Shown here: one piece after another, positions 58,545 to 64,000 of the stretch
How the letters are laid out: every line of letters starts with the position of its first letter
Numbering within the stretch: the stretch's first letter is position 1
Source: Ruegeria arenilitoris
GTDB taxonomy: Bacteria > Pseudomonadota > Alphaproteobacteria > Rhodobacterales > Rhodobacteraceae
Length of the DNA stretch: 64,000 bases
Assembly (NCBI RefSeq): GCF_013035315.1
Contig: NZ_WQHP01000001.1
Location: 310,001-374,000 of the forward strand
Direction of reading: 5' to 3'
Position numbers and translations under genes: made by a program
The notes under the pieces: model-generated
Databases searched by the model: none
What the model saw: the letters and a program-made list of their open reading frames with translations, nothing else
What the model was told of the DNA's origin: nothing

Positions 58545-59000
58545 TCAGTCCTCGAGAATCTGACGCAGGCGCTCTTTCTCAGCGTCGCTGAGGCTATCTT
58601 TGGCCTCGGCCCCTGCAGCCTGCGACCGCTTTCGCAAAAAGCTCCACCCCATCGCTGCTGCAATCAGCAGCATAATCGGTCCAGCCAGCCACAACATCAG
58701 ATTCGACCCGGTTACGGTCGGCTTTAGCAGAACGTATTCACCGTACCGATCCACGATGAATGCAATCGCTTGCTCGTCGGTATCACCCGCGACCAACCGT
58801 TCCCGCAGCAGCAGGCGCAAATCACGGGCCAGTTCAGCGTTGCTTTCGTCGATGCTTTCGTTTCGGCAAACCAAACAGCGCAGACCGGTGCTCAGGTCAC
58901 GGGCGCGCTGTTCCAGAACCGGGTCGTCCAACACCTCATCTGGTTGCACCGCGAATAGTGGCGATGCGATCAGGGCGAAAATCAGGACCAGACGTTTCAT
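58545..59000 (-). CDS. ccmH: Cytochrome c maturation protein CcmH
   Basis: 151 residues from the ATG at 59000, overlapping ccmF as ATGA. Signal peptide MKRLVLIFALIASPLFAVQP, thiol motif LRCLVCRNESI (C42, C45) and one C-terminal membrane helix. Reduces apocytochrome thiols for heme ligation. The ccmI region is not fused here. Confidence 0.95.
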   Translation of the reverse strand: MKRLVLIFALIASPLFAVQPDEVLDDPVLEQRARDLSTGLRCLVCRNESIDESNAELARDLRLLLRERLVAGDTDEQAIAFIVDRYGEYVLLKPTVTGSNLMLWLAGPIMLLIAAAMGWSFLRKRSQAAGAEAKDSLSDAEKERLRQILED

Positions 59001-60961
59001 TCGGCGGGTACTCCACCCGAGGGGGCCTTGCGCGCGCCAGCCGCGACGCGGAACCTGCGATCCGAAAGACTGATGAAGCCACCCAACGCCATCAGGATGC
59101 ACCCGCCCCAAATCCAGTTCGCCAATGGTTTGATATAGGTACGCATGACCCAGCCGCCATCGGCCTGCTGATCGCCGATCACGACGTACAGATCACCCAG
59201 GAAACGATAGTCAATCGCTGCCTCGGTGGTGGGCATCCGTGCGACGGGGTAGTTTCGTTTTTCCGGATGCAGCGTACCCATGGCGCGGCCATTCTTCTCA
59301 ACCCGCACATCTGCGGTGGTCGAGAAATAGTTGGGTCCCTCCACCTCGCGCACATCTTCCAGTGTCAGGGTGAATTGGCCGACCTTGAACGGCTCGCCGG
59401 GTTGCGCGACGCGGATGTCTTCGACTTCCCAAGCTGTCAGACCGGCAATGGCGAAAATGGTGACACCAAGACCGGTATGCGCAACAGCCTTGCCCCAGTC
59501 TGCCCCGGGCAGTCGGAACAGGCGTTTGAGGCTACCGTTGCGGCCCGTACGGCTCCACAAATCGACAGCGGCCCCAAAGGTGATCCATGCTCCGAGGAAC
59601 AGACCAACGGGTCCAAGCGCACTGCGCCCGGTCTGCATGGCCCATACCAGCACAGCCAGTGCGACAGACAGGATGAAGACGTAGCGCAAAGAATACGCGG
59701 TCTTGCCCAGTTTGCCTCGCTTCCATGGCAACATGGACCCGACCGGCAGAGCAAGCCCCAAAGCCACCATAAACGGAGTGAACGCGGCGTTGAAAAACGG
59801 TGCCCCAACCGAGAGCTTTCGATCAAACGCCATCTCGGCCACCATCGGCCACATGGTGCCGAAGAACACGACAAAGCAGCTGACCGCCAGCAGGATGTTG
59901 TTCAGCACAAGTGCGCTTTCACGGCTGACCATGCTGAACACGCCCTTCGCCTCCATCGCTTGCGCGCGGGTGGCAAACAGGGTTAGCGCACCGCCGATGA
60001 AGACCACCAGGATCATCAGGATAAAGACGCCGCGTTCAGGGTCCGTTGCAAAGGCGTGCACGGATGTCAGCAGGCCCGAGCGCACGATGAACGTGCCGAT
60101 CAGCGAGAATCCAAAGGCAATGATCGCCAGCAGGATTGTCCAGCTTTTTAGCGCTTCGCGCTTCTCGACCACGATGGCCGAATGCAGCAGCGCGGCGGCC
60201 AGCAACCAGGGCATGAACGAGGCATTCTCGACCGGATCCCAGAACCAGAAACCACCCCAGCCCAGTTCGTAATAAGCCCACCAGGACCCCAGCGCGATGC
60301 CGATGGTCAGAAACACCCAAGCGGCCAGAGTCCATGGGCGCACCCAACGTCCCCACGCCGCATCCACACGCCCTTCGATCAGGGCTGCGACTGCAAAGCT
60401 GAACGCCATGCTGAGCCCCACGTATCCCAGATACAAGAATGGCGGGTGGAAGGCCAAGCCGGGGTCTTGCAACAATGGGTTCAGATCACGTCCATCAAAC
60501 GGGGCAACAATCAGGCGATCAAACGGGTTCGAGGTGAACAGGATGAACGCAAAGAACGCCACCGCGATCATCGACTGAACCGACAGAACGCGCGCTTTCA
60601 GCGTCGGCGGCAAACCGCCCCCAAAGAACGCGGCCATCGCACCGAAAAGGCTGACAATGAGAACCCACAGCAGCATCGAGCCCTCGTGGTTTCCCCATGT
60701 CCCGCTGACTTTGTACAGCATCGGTTTAGCCGAATGGCTGTTTTCAACGACGATGCGCAATGAGAAGTCCGAAGTCACGAAGGCATAGACCAGCGCACCG
60801 AACGAAAATGCGACAAGCAGGAACTGCAGAATTGCCGCCGGTTCAGCAAAACTCATCCAACCGGCCCATCGTTTTGACGCACCGATCAGGGGCACGATCG
60901 ATTGCACGATGGCGACAAGAAACGCGAGGATCAGAGCGAAGTGGCCGAGTTCTGTAATCAT
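58997..60961 (-). CDS. ccmF: Cytochrome c heme lyase subunit CcmF
   Basis: 654 residues from the ATG at 60961 (MITELGHFALILAF); ten more in-frame residues are possible upstream. About fourteen membrane helices; the tryptophan-rich heme-binding segment is GGFWFWDPVENASFMPWLLA, and His residues in adjacent loops bind the heme. Joins heme to apocytochrome c with CcmH. Follows the holin gene on the same strand with a 75-bp gap. Confidence 0.97.
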   Translation of the reverse strand: MITELGHFALILAFLVAIVQSIVPLIGASKRWAGWMSFAEPAAILQFLLVAFSFGALVYAFVTSDFSLRIVVENSHSAKPMLYKVSGTWGNHEGSMLLWVLIVSLFGAMAAFFGGGLPPTLKARVLSVQSMIAVAFFAFILFTSNPFDRLIVAPFDGRDLNPLLQDPGLAFHPPFLYLGYVGLSMAFSFAVAALIEGRVDAAWGRWVRPWTLAAWVFLTIGIALGSWWAYYELGWGGFWFWDPVENASFMPWLLAAALLHSAIVVEKREALKSWTILLAIIAFGFSLIGTFIVRSGLLTSVHAFATDPERGVFILMILVVFIGGALTLFATRAQAMEAKGVFSMVSRESALVLNNILLAVSCFVVFFGTMWPMVAEMAFDRKLSVGAPFFNAAFTPFMVALGLALPVGSMLPWKRGKLGKTAYSLRYVFILSVALAVLVWAMQTGRSALGPVGLFLGAWITFGAAVDLWSRTGRNGSLKRLFRLPGADWGKAVAHTGLGVTIFAIAGLTAWEVEDIRVAQPGEPFKVGQFTLTLEDVREVEGPNYFSTTADVRVEKNGRAMGTLHPEKRNYPVARMPTTEAAIDYRFLGDLYVVIGDQQADGGWVMRTYIKPLANWIWGGCILMALGGFISLSDRRFRVAAGARKAPSGGVPAE

Positions 60962-61036
60962 GCCCCCGGATATAATCCGGTTGCGGGGCAAGCACCAATC
61001 ACTTTCGACCTCGCGCCCCGAACATAGTGTCGCGGG

Positions 61037-61615
61037 TCAGACCACGCGATTTCGCCTCCATTGTTCAAGCGCAGGGTTTGAGTCAGGCCGCTTTGCATGC
61101 TGGGCTAACTCAGTGTCGGAACCGGGATTGGCCGACCCGATCAAATCGCGCCGCAACCCTTCCAGGGTTTTCAAATTCTCAACGACCTGAGGCGTCCGCA
61201 GCATCGTCGCCGAGATCTCGCGCTGTAGATCCTGCACTTTGGCCTGATGACGCGCGCCGAAGTAGAAGGAGACAATCACACCCAACAGCCACCACAACGG
61301 CTCGGGCACCAATGCGATCCCTTGCATACGGGCAGAAAACCACACGGGATCAACCATCGCTGCGACAAACAAACCAAGTGTTCCCAGCGCCATTGCAGGC
61401 CGTGGCAACCTGTTCAAACCGTCCACAAAGCGATTGAATCTGCTTTTCTGGCCCAGCTGGAACTCTGCCCCAAACTGTTCGACCGCCTGCTGCCGAGTCG
61501 CAAGAGCCCGTTGGGCTTGGTACTCGGCATTTTCCCGAAAAACTTCAGCCGTTTCCCGGACGATGTTCCGTTCGTTTCCAAATAAAAATGCCAATACCCC
61601 CGAGATCAATCCCAC
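61037..61615 (-). CDS. Holin-like protein (3TM family), GTA type
   Basis: 192 residues from the GTG at 61615, with GGAGGG seven bases upstream; it overlaps the endolysin gene by 10 bp. Two to three hydrophobic spans (PAMALGTLGLFVAAMVDPVWF and PEPLWWLLGVIVSFYFGARH) after a charged N-terminal coil (RETAEVFRENAEYQAQRAL). Resembles the Holin_3TMs family encoded beside the GTA endolysin in Rhodobacter capsulatus. Would open the inner membrane so the endolysin can reach peptidoglycan. Confidence 0.8.
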   Translation of the reverse strand: MGLISGVLAFLFGNERNIVRETAEVFRENAEYQAQRALATRQQAVEQFGAEFQLGQKSRFNRFVDGLNRLPRPAMALGTLGLFVAAMVDPVWFSARMQGIALVPEPLWWLLGVIVSFYFGARHQAKVQDLQREISATMLRTPQVVENLKTLEGLRRDLIGSANPGSDTELAQHAKRPDSNPALEQWRRNRVV

Positions 61616-62217
61616 CCCGAAACCCTCCGTTGAAACTCTGCGTCCGATAAATGGTAAGTGGGCGACAGGAACTCTTCCGCACGCTTGATCCAGCCACCTT
61701 TTCCCCCGACCCGGCTGCGGGCGTATTTCCGCGAGGATGGCCGGCGATCGGCAAGGCGAAAGTAGTAGTTCCGCCGCGCAATCCCGTATGCATCGGCAAA
61801 GGTTACAGGATCGCGATCCGCTGCACGTCGGCAGGCCCGGGCAGTCTGCGGGCCTACAACTCCGTCAACCGCAATCTGGAACCCCATGTCACGCAGCAGG
61901 CGCTGAAGGATGCGCACCGCCTGAGTGCCGGCATTGACGTACATATCGAAAACCGAAGGCTGCACGACCTCGGGCAACAGCCCCAACCGGGGTTTCTCGA
62001 AATAATGCCGCACGAAAATATCGACGGCCTGAGCTTTGCTCAGTCGCCGTACGTCCAGCCGATCAATCACCCCATCGCCGGAAAGGTCCAACCCCAAGCG
62101 TCGCATCGTGTGTTCGGTAACGCCGTATTTCGTTGCACCGCCCGGGTCATCCGGATCATCCACATAACCGCCTTCGCGACCTACAATCTCATCCGCGATT
62201 TGCCGTACCGTTTGCAT
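61606..62217 (-). CDS. GH108 N-acetylmuramidase (GTA-type endolysin)
   Basis: 203 residues. Catalytic motif REGGYVDDPDDPGGATKYGVT with E15, then the peptidoglycan-binding 3 domain QVAVDGVVGPQTARACR-like FQIAVDGVVGPQTARACR and WIKRAEEF near the end. No signal peptide, so export depends on the holin. In Rhodobacterales such a pair lyses GTA-producing cells. SD-like GAGGGGGC lies before the ATG. Confidence 0.85.
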   Translation of the reverse strand: MQTVRQIADEIVGREGGYVDDPDDPGGATKYGVTEHTMRRLGLDLSGDGVIDRLDVRRLSKAQAVDIFVRHYFEKPRLGLLPEVVQPSVFDMYVNAGTQAVRILQRLLRDMGFQIAVDGVVGPQTARACRRAADRDPVTFADAYGIARRNYYFRLADRRPSSRKYARSRVGGKGGWIKRAEEFLSPTYHLSDAEFQRRVSGWD

Positions 62218-62284
62218 GACGCCCCCTCAGCCTGATGTGTGGGGAAACCGTCCCTTGATCCCGTTAATATCCGCAAACGTATAA

Positions 62285-62315
62285 GGGCGTTGCCCGGCAA
62301 ACCCGCGCAACGCCC
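62285..62315 (-). terminator. Terminator candidate after ccmE
   Basis: Stem GGGCGTTGC (62285-62293)/GCAACGCCC (62307-62315) on the minus strand, followed by TTAT only. Separates ccmE from the lysis genes and may limit read-through. Confidence 0.5.
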
Positions 62316-62347
62316 CAGTTACTGACTTTCAAGCTGCAAAGCCGCCT

Positions 62348-62794
62348 TTAGCTCTGCTCATCTCCTTTGTAGACGCCCTGCTCTTTCAGAGCATCCATGA
62401 CCTCTTTCGGCATATAAGTCTCGTCGTGTTTGGCCAAGATTTCAGTCGCTTCAAAGACACCGTTCACGTATGAACCTGTGCCAACCATACCCTGGTTTTC
62501 CGAGAACAGATCCGGCAGCACCCCGGTAAATGCCACAGGGACGCTTTCGCCGCCATCGGTAACCACGAAGCGCACCGTCTCACCCTGACCGCGAACGATC
62601 GAGCCCTCTTCGACCAATCCGCCAATACGGAAAACCTCGGATGGCGCAGGCGGTTCTGCAATTACCTGGCTGGGAGAGCGGAAGAAGTTGATGCCGTCCC
62701 GCATCGCATACCCAATCAGCGCCGTCGACAGTGCCAAAGCGACAGCTGCCAGCATAATAATCTGAACTCGACGACGTTTCTTGAGCGTTTTCAT
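62348..62794 (-). CDS. ccmE: Cytochrome c maturation protein CcmE
   Basis: 148 residues. N-terminal basic region and membrane anchor (IIMLAAVALALSTALIGYAM), then a beta barrel domain with FRIGGLVEEGSIVRG and heme-binding H123 and Y127 in KHDETYMP. Covalent heme chaperone of the Ccm pathway. Starts 7 bp downstream of argC. Confidence 0.97.
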   Translation of the reverse strand: MKTLKKRRRVQIIMLAAVALALSTALIGYAMRDGINFFRSPSQVIAEPPAPSEVFRIGGLVEEGSIVRGQGETVRFVVTDGGESVPVAFTGVLPDLFSENQGMVGTGSYVNGVFEATEILAKHDETYMPKEVMDALKEQGVYKGDEQS

Positions 62795-62801
62795 ATCGTC
62801 C

Positions 62802-63830
62802 TCATGGGAATAGTGGGGCCATCATGAGACCCCGGGTTTCATCCTCACCTAACATCAGGTTGGCGTTCTGCAAGGCTTGCCCACTGCTACCTTTTGTCAG
62901 GTTATCCAGCGCCCCAATCACGATGGCGCGGCGTTCAATCCGGTCGCCCACGACACCGATATGGCAGAAGTTCGACCCCCGCACGTGGTGGGTCGACGGT
63001 GCCTCGCCAAAGGGAAGCATCTGGATAAAGGGTTCGTTTTCATAGGCTTTGGCCAGCGCCTCGTACACGCTGCTCGGGTCACCTTTGACATAGGTGGTTG
63101 CCAGAATACCGCGGTTGGCCGGGATCAGATGCGGCGTGAATTGAACGTGGACGGTACGCCCGGCCAAAGCCGAGAACTCCTGATCGAACTCACCCAGATG
63201 CCGATGGGTTCCGCCAATCGCATAGGCATTGTAGCCTTCGCTCAGCTCAGCATGCAGAAGGTTTTCTTTCAGTGACCGCCCTGCCCCTGAGACCGCGCAT
63301 TTCAGGTCAAGCACGATGTCGTCCAAATCGATGACGCCAGCCGAGATCAGTGGCCGCAGAACGTACTGCCCTGTCGCCGCATTGCAGCCCGTGCCCGCAA
63401 CCAGTCGAGCATTCCGAATGTCTTCCCGATAGAATTCGGTCAGGCCGTACACGGCCTCTTCCTGCTGCTCCAGCGCGGCATGGGGGTTCCCGTACCACTT
63501 TTCGTATTCATCCGGGTCGCGCAGCCGGAAATCGGCTGACAGATCGATGATCTTGAGGGACTTGGGCAGATCGCGGATGACTTCTTGGCTGGTCTTGTGC
63601 GGTAGGGCACAGAAACACAAATCGATCTGCGAAAAATCGATCTCGGAGATTTTGCACAGATCAGGCAGGTCCATATGCCGAAGATGCGGAAAAACCTGCG
63701 CCATCGATTGGCCCGCTTTGCGCTCGGCCGACAGCGCGACAATGTCCATGTTCGGGTGTTCGGCGATCAGCCGCACCAGTTCGGCGCCGGTGTACCCGGA
63801 TGCGCCCAGAATTGCGATTTTGTGGGTCAT
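62802..63830 (-). CDS. argC: N-acetyl-gamma-glutamyl-phosphate reductase
   Basis: 342 residues. Arginine synthesis step 3. NADPH-binding [14 protein letters not shown], catalytic C149 in [17 protein letters not shown], and [14 protein letters not shown]; ends MMAPLFP. First complete gene at the right end on the minus strand; a short tail of another ORF may lie upstream. Confidence 0.97.
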   Translation of the reverse strand: MTHKIAILGASGYTGAELVRLIAEHPNMDIVALSAERKAGQSMAQVFPHLRHMDLPDLCKISEIDFSQIDLCFCALPHKTSQEVIRDLPKSLKIIDLSADFRLRDPDEYEKWYGNPHAALEQQEEAVYGLTEFYREDIRNARLVAGTGCNAATGQYVLRPLISAGVIDLDDIVLDLKCAVSGAGRSLKENLLHAELSEGYNAYAIGGTHRHLGEFDQEFSALAGRTVHVQFTPHLIPANRGILATTYVKGDPSSVYEALAKAYENEPFIQMLPFGEAPSTHHVRGSNFCHIGVVGDRIERRAIVIGALDNLTKGSSGQALQNANLMLGEDETRGLMMAPLFP

Positions 63831-63924
63831 GTCAGACCTCTTGCTTCAGTGTGTCACAGAGTACGACCGCCGATGTGACGGTCGATGAATTACGGGATCG
63901 GTTTGGCGTCGTCCTTGACCTAAG

Positions 63925-64000
63925 TCAGGCGGCCTCGAAGGTGATTTGTCGTCGGAGGAACTGCGTTGCCCGGTCGCTAACAAAATCAGGTTTGCCGGTG
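63925..64000 (-). CDS. C-terminal fragment of a gene running off the right edge (uncertain)
   Basis: An open frame enters from the edge and ends at 63925-63927; the last residues are TGKPDFVSDRATQFLRRQI then TFEAA. Too short to identify, and it may be chance. Direction is the same as argC. Confidence 0.3.
   Translation of the reverse strand, partial: TGKPDFVSDRATQFLRRQITFEAA

Noticed and set aside
58760..59986. 408-residue + strand ORF over ccmH and ccmF
   Set aside because: Antisense shadow; Arg/Pro/His-rich with no recognisable domain.
62218..62347. CtrA box upstream of the endolysin gene
   Set aside because: Only a TTAA half-site (TTAACGGGATC) is seen; the second half does not match.

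Overview
The window is a gene-dense, GC-rich chromosomal segment from an alphaproteobacterium, most likely a marine member of the Rhodobacterales (Roseobacter group, Ruegeria-like). Several things point that way together: ctrA beside the CtrA inhibitor sciP, a circularly permuted tmRNA with the tag ANDNRAPVAVAA and an alpha-type sspB nearby, the DMSP genes dmdA-acuI, a DUF1476 ATPase-inhibitor gene, a ccm cytochrome c maturation locus, LpxI-type lipid A genes, and an endolysin/holin pair of the kind used by Rhodobacterales gene transfer agents (GTA). I saw no rRNA, tRNA, CRISPR array, insertion sequence or intact prophage.

Layout. 1-10.3 kb: the end of a branched-chain amino-acid-type ABC binding protein, rplM-rpsI, a MocR regulator facing a DUF1127 gene, a thioesterase facing an enoyl-CoA hydratase, then tRNA modification (trmFO, gluQ), hisI, an Fe-S scaffold and a MarC protein. 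10.3-17.4 kb: a 40-residue membrane protein, recG and ligA (overlapping), ctrA, sciP and mnmA. 17.4-29.2 kb: one long minus-strand envelope cluster, transcribed frr-uppS-cdsA-dxr-rseP-(42-residue membrane protein)-bamA-ompH-fabZ-lpxA-lpxI-lpxB-CadD-like, with many ATGA or TGATG overlaps. It covers isoprenoid and phospholipid precursors, outer-membrane protein assembly and lipid A.

29.3-38.6 kb: a DMSP demethylation unit (DUF2182-DUF1326-dmdA-acuI) facing a FadR-type GntR regulator, then the permuted ssrA gene, a chromate resistance pair (rhodanese-ChrB fusion and ChrA), and sspB, whose product delivers ssrA-tagged proteins to ClpXP. 38.7-45.9 kb: fumC with two tiny coupled genes (DUF4169 and ribbon-helix-helix), 3-methyladenine glycosylase, class I aldolase, an overlapping P450/membrane-hydrolase pair, ccdA and tusA. 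45.9-52.4 kb: RNase E with a long structured leader, and a DctB/DctD-type two-component system whose regulator lacks the GAFTGA loop.

52.4-64 kb: purine genes purC, purS and purQ interrupted by a MarC gene and an alcohol dehydrogenase, the ATP-synthase inhibitor gene, betaine-homocysteine methyltransferase, a second enoyl-CoA hydratase, and argC-ccmE-[endolysin-holin]-ccmF-ccmH, where the GTA-like lysis cassette sits inside the ccm operon.

Most promising for follow-up: the DUF2182-DUF1326 pair at the head of the dmdA operon; the hairpin and 17-codon leader ORF that bury the ligA start; two short membrane-protein genes (40 and 42 residues) that ordinary gene callers may miss; the lysis cassette in the ccm operon; and the P450-hydrolase pair. 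All functions come from reading motifs and family resemblance, with no database search.
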